From Planococcus sp. (in: firmicutes) (GTDB lineage: Bacteria > Bacillota > Bacilli > Bacillales_A > Planococcaceae): a DNA stretch of 44,579 nt. The stretch spans positions 1-44,579 of the forward strand of contig JASKZU010000155.1 in NCBI GenBank assembly GCA_030147455.1, in the 5' to 3' direction. Made by a program: the position numbers and the translations under genes. Below, piece by piece: positions 24,768-32,612 of this stretch. The notes beneath the pieces are model-generated. The model saw nothing but the letters and a program-made list of their open reading frames with translations. It was not told the origin of the DNA and searched no databases. Within the stretch, counting starts at the first letter, position 1. Every line of letters starts with the position of its first letter.

Positions 24768-26294
24768 TTGGAGAATAACAAAAGGAAAAATCGCGACAAT
24801 GTCGTGTCGTTCATTCCGACAGGGGAATTTTATTACCAAAAAGCGCTCAAGGAAATGCAGCGCGAGCAATATAATAAAGCTTATAAGTATTTGCAGCGCG
24901 CGAAAGAACTGAGCCCGAAAGACCCATTGATCCTCATGCACTACGGCGTTGTATTGATGGAACGTGAAGAGTTCGAAGAAGCAATGGACGAACTGCGAAC
25001 CGCCCACCAATTGTCGCCTAAAGAACCAAATATTATGTTCTTTTTGGCAGAAGTGCATGCGCATTTAGGCTTGTTTTTTGATGCGCGGAAATACGCAAAA
25101 GATTATCTGGAACTCGATACCCAGGGCAGCTATGCAGCGGAAGCGATGGAAATTATCGATTTTGCTGAACAGGAAGACTGGCAGTTGTTCGATGACGAAG
25201 GCGAAGCGCAGGATAGCGAGCATTATTTTCTGCAGGAAAAAGCGCGCCGCATGATGGAGCAGGGGAAATTCCCGGAAGCGATCGAGCTGCTTGAAGAAGT
25301 GATTGCTGAAAAAGCGGATTTCTGGGGAGCCTACAACAATTTGGCGCTGGCGTATTTTTACATCGGCGAAACCGAAATGGCAAAAGCGCTGCTTCACGAT
25401 GTGTTGAGAAAAAACACAGGGAATTTACATGCTTTATGCAATTTGGCGGTCTTCCACTATTACGAGAAAAACGATGAACTGGACAATATTCTGGAATTGC
25501 TGAAAAAAATCCAGCCTTACGTGTTTGAACACCGCTATAAGCTGGGCGCAACGTTCGCCCTTGTCGGCAAATACAAAGAAGCTTACCGCTGGCTGAAAAG
25601 CTTGCAAAAGCGAGGCTTTGACGGCGATCCGGCATTTTATTTCTGGCTGTCTCATGCAGCCTATCATTCCGGCCACGAAGAAACGGCCAAACAAGCTTGG
25701 GAACACCTGAGAAAAATAGATCCTGCAAAAGAGGGATATGAGCCGTGGGGAGAACAAGCGGTCATGCCGCATGCCGACGCGCTTGAACACGACCGGGACT
25801 TTTTAATTCAAAAACTGGACCATCCGCATTTGAGTGAAAGGCTCTACGGGCTGTTTCTGCTTGGGAAATCGTCCCATAAGCAGGAAATCATCTCGCACCC
25901 CAATTGGCTTAAGACCAAACAGCCGACTGTGCTTGAAACCTATGTTTTGGGCTATGCGTTAGGCCATCCGTTCCGCAGTTCGGTCAAGGAAGAGCAGGTG
26001 TTTCTGCGGGCAATGGAAACGGCAGAGCGCCTTTACGGGCAAAAAAACATGGTTGACCGGCAAAATGATACAGCTTTTCAACTCTGGTTCCTGTTTGTAG
26101 AACAGGCTTTTGAAGAAGGCTATGCTTTCCGCAATCCGGCCGCTCTTGCTGCAGCGACGCGCTATATGGTCGAGGCAGCCGAGAAACGCGGCCCGACCAA
26201 AAAAGGCGTAGCCGAAGAGTTCGGTGTTTCTGCAGCGACTGTAGGAAAATACATCGAAGAGTTAAGCGGGTTTTTGCCGAATCCTGATGCCTAG
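24768..26294 (+). CDS. yvcD: TPR-repeat protein YvcD-like
   Basis: 508 residues. The N-terminal ~280 are tetratricopeptide repeats (for example EFYYQKALKEMQREQYNKAY, LMHYGVVLMEREEFEEAMDE, AYNNLALAYFYIGETEMAKA), a scaffold for protein contacts. The C-terminus ends with a short helix-turn-helix-like stretch, KKGVAEEFGVSAATVGKYIEE. Function is unknown. I chose TTG at 24768, six bases after GGAGG (24757-24761). A longer frame from ATG 24723 would have to be translated through the hairpin and lacks a ribosome-binding site. The place between his genes and trxB matches B. subtilis. Confidence 0.88.
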   Translation: MENNKRKNRDNVVSFIPTGEFYYQKALKEMQREQYNKAYKYLQRAKELSPKDPLILMHYGVVLMEREEFEEAMDELRTAHQLSPKEPNIMFFLAEVHAHLGLFFDARKYAKDYLELDTQGSYAAEAMEIIDFAEQEDWQLFDDEGEAQDSEHYFLQEKARRMMEQGKFPEAIELLEEVIAEKADFWGAYNNLALAYFYIGETEMAKALLHDVLRKNTGNLHALCNLAVFHYYEKNDELDNILELLKKIQPYVFEHRYKLGATFALVGKYKEAYRWLKSLQKRGFDGDPAFYFWLSHAAYHSGHEETAKQAWEHLRKIDPAKEGYEPWGEQAVMPHADALEHDRDFLIQKLDHPHLSERLYGLFLLGKSSHKQEIISHPNWLKTKQPTVLETYVLGYALGHPFRSSVKEEQVFLRAMETAERLYGQKNMVDRQNDTAFQLWFLFVEQAFEEGYAFRNPAALAAATRYMVEAAEKRGPTKKGVAEEFGVSAATVGKYIEELSGFLPNPDA

Positions 26295-26303
26295 GCATAA
26301 AAG

Positions 26304-26332
26304 TTGAAGACAACAGTCGATTGATTTACGAT
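26304..26332 (+). promoter_or_regulatory. Candidate trxB promoter
   Basis: TTGAAG (26304-26309), a 17-base spacer and TACGAT (26327-26332), 29 bases before the trxB start. Confidence 0.5.
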
Positions 26333-26361
26333 TTAGCTAGTGATTACGAGGAGGGCCTATA

Positions 26362-27321
26362 ATGACAGAAACAACAGAAATCTACGACGTATTGATTATC
26401 GGTGCAGGGCCGGCTGGCATGACTGCAGCTGTTTACACATCCCGCGCCAACCTTTCCACGCTGATGCTCGAGCGCGGAATTCCGGGCGGCCAAATGGCCA
26501 ATACAGAAGAAATCGAAAACTATCCAGGCTTTGACCATATTCTTGGACCGGATTTATCCACAAAAATGTTCGACCATGCAAAGAAATTCGGAGCTGAGTA
26601 TGCATACGGCGATGTCACTGAAATCATCGACGGCGACGAATTCAAAACAGTTAAAGCCGGGTCGAAAGAGTATAAAGCACGTGCCATCATCCTGACAACA
26701 GGCGCTGAATACAAAAAAATGGGCATCCCGGGCGAGAGTGAACTGGGCGGCCGCGGTGTCAGCTACTGTGCAGTCTGCGACGGAGCTTTCTTTAAAGGAA
26801 AAGAATTGGTCGTAGTAGGCGGCGGCGACTCGGCAGTTGAAGAAGGCGTCTACTTGACGCGCTTTGCCGACAAAGTGACGATCGTTCACCGCAGAGATGA
26901 ACTGCGTGCACAAAAGATCCTGCAGGACCGTGCATTTGCCAATGAAAAAATCGACTTTATCTGGAGCCATACCGTTAAGGAAATCCACGATAAAGATGGA
27001 AAAGTCGGCGGCGTAACGCTCGTATCGACAAAAGACGATGCTGAAACAGAATTCAAAGCGGAAGGCGTCTTTATCTACATCGGTTTGCTGCCATTAACAA
27101 AACCATTTGCAAGCCTAGGAATTTTGAATGAGCTCGGATATATCGAAACGAACGAGCACATGGAAACATCTGTACCAGGCATTTTTGCAGCCGGCGATGT
27201 ACGCGACAAAACATTGCGCCAAGTGGTCACGGCAACAGGCGACGGCAGTGTTGCGGCGCAAAGCGTTCAGCATTATATTGAAGAACTGCAAGAGAAAATG
27301 GTTATGAAGACGGAAGTTTAA
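26362..27321 (+). CDS. trxB: Thioredoxin-disulfide reductase
   Basis: FAD/NADPH enzyme that keeps thioredoxin reduced in the cytosol. 319 residues, the low-molecular-weight bacterial type. FAD-binding GAGPAG (14-19), the redox-active pair Cys136-A-V-Cys139 in SYCAVCDGAFF, the NADPH-binding region VVGGGDSAVEEGVYL, and the second FAD motif GIFAAGDVRD. ATG at 26362 after GAGGAGGGCC. Flanked by its own candidate promoter and a downstream terminator. Confidence 0.97.
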   Translation: MTETTEIYDVLIIGAGPAGMTAAVYTSRANLSTLMLERGIPGGQMANTEEIENYPGFDHILGPDLSTKMFDHAKKFGAEYAYGDVTEIIDGDEFKTVKAGSKEYKARAIILTTGAEYKKMGIPGESELGGRGVSYCAVCDGAFFKGKELVVVGGGDSAVEEGVYLTRFADKVTIVHRRDELRAQKILQDRAFANEKIDFIWSHTVKEIHDKDGKVGGVTLVSTKDDAETEFKAEGVFIYIGLLPLTKPFASLGILNELGYIETNEHMETSVPGIFAAGDVRDKTLRQVVTATGDGSVAAQSVQHYIEELQEKMVMKTEV

Positions 27322-27414
27322 CGTTTTCTTAATTTTCTTGTAACAGCTTTGTCATGCAAAAAGAGTAAAGTAGGAATTGTAAATTGACCCCCTTTTTATA
27401 CAGTTTTTTAGACA

Positions 27415-27453
27415 GGTGGCTTTTCGGATTTCCGGAAAGCCGCCTCTTTTTTT
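27415..27453 (+). terminator. Terminator downstream of trxB
   Basis: GGTGGCTTTTCGG / CCGGAAAGCCGCC 13-base stem with two wobble pairs, loop ATTT, then TCTTTTTTT. It lies 94 bases after the stop, so the trxB mRNA has a long AT-rich 3' leader before it. Confidence 0.87.
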
Positions 27454-27461
27454 GCATTCTT

Positions 27462-27491
27462 TTGCATGACACACCAGGATACATGTATAAT
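27462..27491 (+). promoter_or_regulatory. Promoter of the Nudix-rapZ-yvcK-whiA-crh cluster
   Basis: TTGCAT (27462-27467), an 18-base spacer and a perfect TATAAT (27486-27491), right after the trxB terminator. It rules out the upstream ATGs at 27466 and 27490 as starts. Confidence 0.75.
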
Positions 27492-27525
27492 GAAAATAGT
27501 TTATATTAGATGCGGAGTGGCAAAT

Positions 27526-28011
27526 GTGCAGCGAATCGCGAATTTATTGCTTATTAAAAACAATCAAGTATTGCTCATGAAAAAACCGCGCAGGAACTGG
27601 TATGTAGCTCCTGGCGGAAAAATGGAAAGCGGCGAATCGATTTATGAAGCCGCGGTCCGTGAATTTGAAGAAGAAACAAACACACAGCCTTTGGGCATTC
27701 ACCTAAAGGGCGTTTATACAATGATGATTCAGGAAGAGGCCGAAACCGTGGATGAATGGATGCTGTTTACTTTCCGTGCAACAGATCTACACGGCATCCC
27801 GTTCGAAGAAACTCGTGAAGGAATATTGGAATGGCATCCGGTGGAAAGCCTGAGAACACTCCCGATGGCAGAAGGCGACCGGACCAACCTGTTGTTTGCA
27901 GCTTATCAAGAAGGCGTGCAATACGGAACTTTTTATTACACGCCGGATTTCGAATTGCTCGAAGAAACGATTCAATCATCGACTGAAGAGGTGAACCGCC
28001 AGCATGGATAA
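27526..28011 (+). CDS. yvcI: Nudix hydrolase (8-oxo-dGTPase / YvcI-like)
   Basis: Hydrolyses nucleoside diphosphates linked to another moiety; the substrate is unknown. With the GTG start at 27526 the protein has 161 residues and begins VQRIANLLLIKNNQVLL, like YvcI. The Nudix box runs from Gly31 (GGKMESGESIYEAAV, then REFEEET). The usual Gly after EE-X is replaced by Asn52. CGGAGTGG lies at a good distance upstream. The longer frame starting at 27466 begins within the promoter. The last eight bases overlap rapZ, as in the conserved yvcI-yvcJ pair. Confidence 0.87.
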   Translation: MQRIANLLLIKNNQVLLMKKPRRNWYVAPGGKMESGESIYEAAVREFEEETNTQPLGIHLKGVYTMMIQEEAETVDEWMLFTFRATDLHGIPFEETREGILEWHPVESLRTLPMAEGDRTNLLFAAYQEGVQYGTFYYTPDFELLEETIQSSTEEVNRQHG

Positions 28012-28885
28012 ATCCATCGAAGAAACCGAATTAATCATCATCACTGGAATGTCCGGTGCAGGAAAGACAGTAGCGATTCAAAGTTTTGAAGACCTCGGTT
28101 TTTTCACGATCGATAATTTGCCGCCGGCCCTGCTCCCGACGTTCATTAAATTGATGCGGGATTCCGGTAAATCGATGAAACGTGTAGCGGCGGTAATGGA
28201 CCTTCGGGGCGGCGACTTTTTCGACAGTCTTGTCGATGCTATCGATAACCTGTCCCGTGAACCTGATGTCTCGATTACGATTTTGTTCTTGGATGCAGAC
28301 AATCAGACACTCGTCAGCCGCTATAAAGAATCGCGCCGTTCGCATCCACTGTCGCCGGGCGGTTTGGTCCTTGGCGGCATCAAGAAAGAGCGGGACATGC
28401 TAAAAGACCTTCAAGGGCGCGCCAATTATATGTACAAAACATCTGAGATGAGCCCGCGGCAGCTGAAGGAAAAGATCACTTCCGACTTTTCGTCGAAGAC
28501 AAGCAATGTCTTTACCGTGAATATTGTGTCGTTCGGCTTTAAGCACAGCATGCCGATCGATGCAGATTTGGTATTTGACGTCCGCTTCCTGCCAAACCCT
28601 TATTATATCGAAGAACTGAAACCGCTCTCGGGACTTGACCGGCCGGTCTCTGATTACGTGCTTAAATGGCAGGAAACCGGCATGCTCATAGAGAAGCTCG
28701 AAGACTTGTTCGATTTTATGATTCCCCAGTACAAACAAGAAGGCAAGGCGCAGCTCGTCATCGCTTTCGGATGCACAGGCGGTCAGCATCGCTCGGTCAC
28801 ACTGGCTGAATATTTCGGGAAATACTTGGCCAAAAATAATAAAATCAACATTTCGCACAGAGACGTAAAAACCAGAAAGGGTTGA
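28004..28885 (+). CDS. rapZ: RNase adapter / nucleotide-binding protein RapZ (YvcJ)
   Basis: P-loop nucleotide-binding protein of 293 residues. E. coli RapZ guides RNase E to small RNA GlmZ. B. subtilis YvcJ binds and hydrolyses GTP and affects competence by an incompletely known route. Walker A GMSGAGKT (15-22), the DVRFLPNPYYIEELKPLSG block and GCTGGQHRSV near the C-terminus are characteristic. The ATG at 28004 overlaps the Nudix gene, with GAGGTGA upstream. yvcK follows after four bases. Confidence 0.95.
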   Translation: MDKSIEETELIIITGMSGAGKTVAIQSFEDLGFFTIDNLPPALLPTFIKLMRDSGKSMKRVAAVMDLRGGDFFDSLVDAIDNLSREPDVSITILFLDADNQTLVSRYKESRRSHPLSPGGLVLGGIKKERDMLKDLQGRANYMYKTSEMSPRQLKEKITSDFSSKTSNVFTVNIVSFGFKHSMPIDADLVFDVRFLPNPYYIEELKPLSGLDRPVSDYVLKWQETGMLIEKLEDLFDFMIPQYKQEGKAQLVIAFGCTGGQHRSVTLAEYFGKYLAKNNKINISHRDVKTRKG

Positions 28886-28889
28886 GCAT

Positions 28890-29885
28890 ATGGAAAAAAA
28901 ACTGCAGCAAAAGCGTATCGTGATTATTGGAGGCGGTACCGGTCTGTCGACTTTGCTGCGGGGATTAAAGACTTTTCCGCTCGACTTAACGGCGATCGTT
29001 ACAGTGGCGGATGACGGAGGCAGTTCAGGGCGGCTGCGGGACGATTTGGATATCCCGCCGCCGGGTGATATCCGCAATGTCATGGCCGCTTTATCCGATG
29101 CCGAACCGCTTGTGGCAGAGATGTTTCAATACCGCTTTACCCACTCGGATGATTTGGAAGGACATTCACTCGGCAATTTGATGCTCGCCGCTTTGACGGA
29201 TTTGACTGGCGATTTTTCCCACGCAGTCCGTGAAATGAGCCGCGTGCTGAATGTCAATGGCACGGTCCTGCCCGCCGCCAATCAATTGGTGACATTGAAT
29301 GCGGAACTGGAAGACGGGACCATCATCAAAGGAGAATCCAAAATACCAGCTTATCTGCAGCCGATTAAACGCGTATTCCTGGATCCGGCAAACGTCAAGA
29401 CATTGCCGGACACAATCCAGGCAATCGAGTCGGCGGACGTAGTGGTTATTGGTCCCGGTTCGCTGTACACGAGCATCTTGCCGAATTTGCTTGTAAAAGA
29501 CATTAAAAAAGCGTTGTTAAAAGCAACTGCGAGAAAAATCTACATTTGCAACCTGATGACACAAGCTGGTGAAACATACCGCTATACCGCCTCGGATCAC
29601 GTACAAGCTTTGTACGACCATGTCGGCACCCGCTTTATGGACGCCATACTGATCGATAAAGTCCAAATGCCGCAAGGGGTGGCTGAAAAATATAAAAAAG
29701 AAAAAGCCTGGCCGGTCGAATACGACGAAGAGCGGCTGAAAGTGCTTGGGCTGGAAGTATATCGCCATGACATCACCAGCATCTTTAGTGGGGCTGTCCG
29801 GCACGATCCGATGAAAGTAGCGCAGTGGCTGTTTGAGTACACCAGCGAACAACCACTGGACGAGTCAGAGCGGCGATATTCATAA
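28890..29885 (+). CDS. yvcK: Gluconeogenesis factor YvcK (CofD/UPF0052 family)
   Basis: Required in B. subtilis for growth and normal cell shape on gluconeogenic carbon sources; binds UDP-sugars. 331 residues. N-terminal glycine-rich IIGGGTGLSTLLRGLK followed by VTVADDGGSSGRLRDDL, then EGHSLGNLMLAAL and VVIGPGSLYTSILPNLLV, all typical of the CofD-like fold. ATG at 28890 with AAAGGG upstream. It lies in the operon between rapZ and whiA. Confidence 0.95.
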   Translation: MEKKLQQKRIVIIGGGTGLSTLLRGLKTFPLDLTAIVTVADDGGSSGRLRDDLDIPPPGDIRNVMAALSDAEPLVAEMFQYRFTHSDDLEGHSLGNLMLAALTDLTGDFSHAVREMSRVLNVNGTVLPAANQLVTLNAELEDGTIIKGESKIPAYLQPIKRVFLDPANVKTLPDTIQAIESADVVVIGPGSLYTSILPNLLVKDIKKALLKATARKIYICNLMTQAGETYRYTASDHVQALYDHVGTRFMDAILIDKVQMPQGVAEKYKKEKAWPVEYDEERLKVLGLEVYRHDITSIFSGAVRHDPMKVAQWLFEYTSEQPLDESERRYS

Positions 29886-29906
29886 GGCTTGAAAGGAGAG
29901 CCTATT

Positions 29907-30857
29907 TTGTCTTTTGCATCCGAAACAAAGAAAGAAATGACCCAAATCGAAGTAGATGATTGCTGCGGGAAAGCTGAACTTTCCGCTATGATCCGCATGA
30001 ACGGCACATTATCTTTTTCCAACCGCCAGCTGAGCCTGGATATCCAAACGGAAAATGCGGCCATCGCGCGCAGAATTTATACATTGCTGAAAAGATTTTA
30101 CCGGGCATATCCAGTAGAACTGCTGGTCCGGAAAAAAATGCGTTTGAAAAAAAACAATGTTTATATTTGCCGCTTGCGAGAAGGCGCCAAACAAGTGTTG
30201 GAAGATTTATTGATCCTATCCGAAGGGTTTCAGTTTCAGCAAGACATCTCACCTGAATTGATCGAGAACACATGCTGCAAACGCGCATACTTGCGCGGCG
30301 CATTCTTGGCCGGAGGATCTGTCAACAACCCGGAGACTTCTTCTTATCATTTGGAGATCTACTCTTCATACAAGGACCATGCCGAGTCATTGGTCGAATT
30401 GATGAATCATTTTACATTAAACAGCAAAATGATCGAACGAAAAAAAGGCTTTGTCACATACTTAAAAGAAGCAGAAAAAATTGCCGATTTTCTAAGCTTG
30501 ACCGGCGCACATACGGCGCTGTTGAAATTTGAAGATGTCCGTATATTGAGAGATATGCGCAACAGCGTCAACCGCCTCGTCAATTGCGAAACCGCCAACT
30601 TAAATAAAACGATTGATGCCGCACTGCGTCAAATTGAAAATATTCGATTTATCGATCAAGTGATCGGCATCGACCAGTTGCCGGACCGCTTGAAAGAAAT
30701 TGCCCGCTTGCGCGTCGAGCACCAGGACGTAACGTTGAAAGAGCTTGGGGAAATGGTGTCGGCAGGAAAAGTAAGCAAATCAGGCGTGAACCACCGGCTC
30801 CGGAAAATCGATGAGATTGCCGAGTCGTTGAGAAAAGGCGAAACGATCAGCCGCTAA
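29907..30857 (+). CDS. whiA: DNA-binding protein WhiA
   Basis: WhiA/DUF199 protein combining a LAGLIDADG-endonuclease-like N-terminal fold without cutting activity and a C-terminal helix-turn-helix. In B. subtilis it affects cell division and chromosome segregation. 316 residues. TTG at 29907 gives the expected N-terminus SFASETKKEMTQIEVDDCC and lies seven bases after AAAGGAGA; the upstream TTG at 29889 overlaps no usable site. AYLRGAFLAGGSVNNPE is the LAGLIDADG-like core. LKELGEMVSAGKVSKSGVNH is the HTH. Confidence 0.95.
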   Translation: MSFASETKKEMTQIEVDDCCGKAELSAMIRMNGTLSFSNRQLSLDIQTENAAIARRIYTLLKRFYRAYPVELLVRKKMRLKKNNVYICRLREGAKQVLEDLLILSEGFQFQQDISPELIENTCCKRAYLRGAFLAGGSVNNPETSSYHLEIYSSYKDHAESLVELMNHFTLNSKMIERKKGFVTYLKEAEKIADFLSLTGAHTALLKFEDVRILRDMRNSVNRLVNCETANLNKTIDAALRQIENIRFIDQVIGIDQLPDRLKEIARLRVEHQDVTLKELGEMVSAGKVSKSGVNHRLRKIDEIAESLRKGETISR

Positions 30858-30914
30858 ACCGGTTGTTCTTTGCTATAGATTGTAGAAGAGTCGAGTTTTC
30901 GGAGGAGGATATGC

Positions 30915-31172
30915 ATGGTGGAAAAACAAGTGGAAGTGCAATTGAAAACAGGATTACAGGCGCGGCAGGCCGCGTTGTTTGTTCAAGAAGCGAACCGCTA
31001 TAGTTCGGATGTTTACTTGGAAAAAGGCGAAAAGAAAGTTAATGCCAAAAGTATTATGGGCATTATGAGCCTGGCTATCAGTAAAGGCACAAACATAACC
31101 ATCTCGGCTGACGGCGCAGATGAAAAAGCCGCTGTAGAAGCTCTGGCGCAATTGGTCGAACAGGAAGTTTAA
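30915..31172 (+). CDS. crh: Catabolite repression HPr-like protein Crh
   Basis: HPr paralogue that cannot carry phosphate for sugar transport. When phosphorylated on Ser46 by HprK it acts as a CcpA cofactor. 85 residues. The active-site His15 of HPr is Gln15 here (TGLQARQAALF), which defines Crh, and Ser46 lies in NAKSIMGIMSL. Position 18 is Gln instead of the Pro seen in B. subtilis Crh and HPr. Start ATG at 30915 after GGAGGAGG (an ATG at 30911 is out of frame). Last gene of the cluster, followed by a bidirectional terminator. Confidence 0.94.
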   Translation: MVEKQVEVQLKTGLQARQAALFVQEANRYSSDVYLEKGEKKVNAKSIMGIMSLAISKGTNITISADGADEKAAVEALAQLVEQEV

Positions 31173-31197
31173 ACGTTATCATCCAATAGTTTTCCAT

Positions 31198-31232
31198 AAA
31201 AAAAGCTGCTTCCAATTGGAAGCAGCTTTTTT
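31198..31232. terminator. Bidirectional terminator between crh and clpP
   Basis: AAAAAAGCTGCTTCC-AATT-GGAAGCAGCTTTTTT, perfect stem between convergent genes. Confidence 0.94.
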
Positions 31233-31238
31233 AGCAAA

Positions 31239-31850
31239 TTAATCTTCTTTTTTATGATCGCCAGGCATTTTGCTGCGCGTGATGATTTGATCGATCAATC
31301 CATATTCGAGTGCGCGATCAGCAGTCATGAAGTTATCACGGTCTGTGTCGCGTGAAATCACATCAAGCGGCTGGCCTGTGCGCTCTGAAAGAATTTCGTT
31401 GAGCTTTTCGCGAAGGAAAAGAATGCGCTTGGCCGCGATTTCGATTTCAGTCGCTTGGCCTTGTGCTCCTCCGAGTGGTTGGTGAATCATGACTTCGGCA
31501 TTAGGAAGCGCATAGCGTTTGCCTTTCGTGCCGGCTGCCAAGAGGAAAGCTCCCATAGATGCAGCCATACCGATGCAGACAGTTTGGACATCAGGCTTGA
31601 TGAATTGCATAACATCGTAGATGGCCATGCCGGCAGTGATGCTGCCGCCTGGGCTGTTGATGTAGATGGAAATATCCTTTTCCGGATCTTCCGCTTCAAG
31701 GAACAGCAATTGCGCGACGATGGAGTTTGCTACATTGTCGTCGATGCCGCTGCCGAGCATAATGACGCGGTCTTTCAAAAGGCGTGAGTAAATATCGTAC
31801 GCACGCTCGCCTCTGCTTGTTTGCTCAATTACAGTAGGGATTAAATTCAT
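31239..31850 (-). CDS. clpP: ATP-dependent Clp protease proteolytic subunit
   Basis: Tetradecameric serine protease that degrades proteins fed by ClpC, ClpX or ClpE, including trans-translation products. 203 residues. The catalytic triad is at the canonical positions: Ser98 (GMAASMGAF), His123 (VMIHQPLGG) and Asp172 (RDTDRDNF). The start at 31850 has AAAGGAGG upstream (minus strand). It is monocistronic, with a CtsR-type heat-shock operator overlapping its promoter. Confidence 0.98.
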   Translation of the reverse strand: MNLIPTVIEQTSRGERAYDIYSRLLKDRVIMLGSGIDDNVANSIVAQLLFLEAEDPEKDISIYINSPGGSITAGMAIYDVMQFIKPDVQTVCIGMAASMGAFLLAAGTKGKRYALPNAEVMIHQPLGGAQGQATEIEIAAKRILFLREKLNEILSERTGQPLDVISRDTDRDNFMTADRALEYGLIDQIITRSKMPGDHKKED

Positions 31851-31902
31851 GGTAAATTTCCTCCTTTAGGTAAATGTGAATGCTGCTGAAACGGTGTTCA
31901 GC

Positions 31903-31941
31903 TGTATATTTATCATACACATCTTGGTCAATGAAGGTCAA
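31903..31941 (-). promoter_or_regulatory. clpP promoter region
   Basis: Two alternatives on the minus strand: TTGACC (31936-31941) with TATGAT (31912-31917) and an 18-base spacer, or TTGACC (31926-31931) with TATACA (31903-31908) and a 17-base spacer. Both -35 boxes are formed by the CtsR repeats. Confidence 0.65.
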
Positions 31942-31942
31942 A
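31926..31942. promoter_or_regulatory. CtsR operator at clpP
   Basis: GGTCAATGAAGGTCAAA is a tandem heptad direct repeat matching the CtsR consensus GGTCAAANANRGTCAAA almost fully. CtsR represses clp genes outside stress in Bacillales. Confidence 0.88.
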
Positions 31943-31966
31943 TCTAACGTATTGCAAAAAAGTACC

Positions 31967-31995
31967 TTGAATTTTGCCGAAAGCTTTTGTATAAT
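31967..31995 (+). promoter_or_regulatory. Promoter of the tRNA-Arg gene
   Basis: TTGAAT (31967-31972), a 17-base spacer and TATAAT (31990-31995), 21 bases before the tRNA 5' end. It is divergent from clpP. Confidence 0.8.
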
Positions 31996-32016
31996 AGAAA
32001 AGTCGTTAAAGACATT

Positions 32017-32088
32017 GCCCTCGTAGTGTAAAGGATAACACGTAAGATTCCGGTTCTTGAGATGGGGGTTCGATTCCCTCCGAGGGTG
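32017..32088 (+). tRNA. tRNA-Arg (anticodon CCG)
   Basis: A 72-base cloverleaf can be drawn: acceptor GCCCTCG with CGAGGGT (G1.T pair), D-stem GTGT/ACAC, anticodon stem TAAGA/TCTTG with loop TTCCGGT, T-arm GGGGG-TTCGATT-CCCTC and discriminator G. Anticodon CCG reads CGG. CCA is not encoded. It is a single tRNA gene with its own promoter and terminator. Confidence 0.93.
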
Positions 32089-32100
32089 TCAGATCAATAA

Positions 32101-32133
32101 AGCCGCACAGCCCTTCAGGGCTGTGCGGCTTTT
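32101..32133 (+). terminator. Terminator of the tRNA-Arg gene
   Basis: AGCCGCACAGCCC-TTCA-GGGCTGTGCGGCT perfect 13-base stem, then TTTTCTG. Confidence 0.9.
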
Positions 32134-32277
32134 CTGTTTGCCCTGTGCCGCAACCGGCTAAACAGCCGAATGGACGAAAGCAGCATAGGAAATTATTATG
32201 GTAGAAGAAAAGCTCTTGAAGACGAATTCATTTTCAGCAACTAAACAAGCAGCACAAACAACAAAGGAGGAAAAGAG

Positions 32278-32508
32278 ATGTACACATTATATACACGCCC
32301 GAACTGCGGTTTATGTGAAGAAGCGAAAGCTGCGCTGCAGCTCCTGCAGGAAGATTTCCCAGTCCGATTCGAGGAAATCAATATCGAGACAGACGAGCTG
32401 CTGCATGAACAGTATGCATTGATGATTCCTGTACTGGCCAAGCAGGAGCAAATCTTGATCTATGGAAATTTCGGCTATGGGGAACTGCTGGAAGCGTTGA
32501 TTTTATAA
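32278..32508 (+). CDS. Glutaredoxin family protein
   Basis: A 76-residue thioredoxin-fold domain with the N-terminal redox motif Cys10-G-L-Cys13 (YTRPNCGLCEEAK). The cis-Pro is in LMIPVLA and a GYGELLEAL helix closes the protein. It belongs to the small glutaredoxin-like (DUF836-type) group often found near cggR in Bacillales (from memory). The partner thiol is unknown. The ATG at 32278 has AAAGGAGG upstream. A different-frame ORF overlapping it from 32198 is not supported. I found no clear promoter in the 140 bases after the tRNA terminator. Confidence 0.85.
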   Translation: MYTLYTRPNCGLCEEAKAALQLLQEDFPVRFEEINIETDELLHEQYALMIPVLAKQEQILIYGNFGYGELLEALIL

Positions 32509-32521
32509 CGCTTCTTTTTAT

Positions 32522-32550
32522 TTGCATATTTTCACCGGCTCGGCTACAAT
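32522..32550 (+). promoter_or_regulatory. Promoter of the cggR-gap glycolytic operon
   Basis: TTGCAT (32522-32527), a 17-base spacer and TACAAT (32545-32550). The CggR operator begins nine bases downstream. Confidence 0.8.
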
Positions 32551-32558
32551 GTTGGTAG

Positions 32559-32594
32559 TGGGACGAAATAAAACTTGGTGGGACGATAAATGTC
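32559..32594 (+). promoter_or_regulatory. CggR operator
   Basis: Two direct repeats with the 20-base period known from B. subtilis (CGGGAC-N6-TGTC-N4, twice): TGGGAC-N6-AAAC-N4 then TGGGAC-N6-TGTC. The second copy is intact (GGGACGATAAATGTCC) and the first has a degenerate right half. It lies between promoter and cggR start, where tetrameric CggR blocks transcription unless fructose-1,6-bisphosphate is bound. Confidence 0.88.
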
Positions 32595-32612
32595 CAACAA
32601 AGGGGTGGAGCG

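Noticed and set aside
32198..32422. 74-codon frame overlapping the glutaredoxin-like gene
   Set aside because: The product is rich in Lys, Arg, Cys and Ser without a motif, while the overlapping frame carries a thioredoxin-fold CxxC and a perfect ribosome-binding site.
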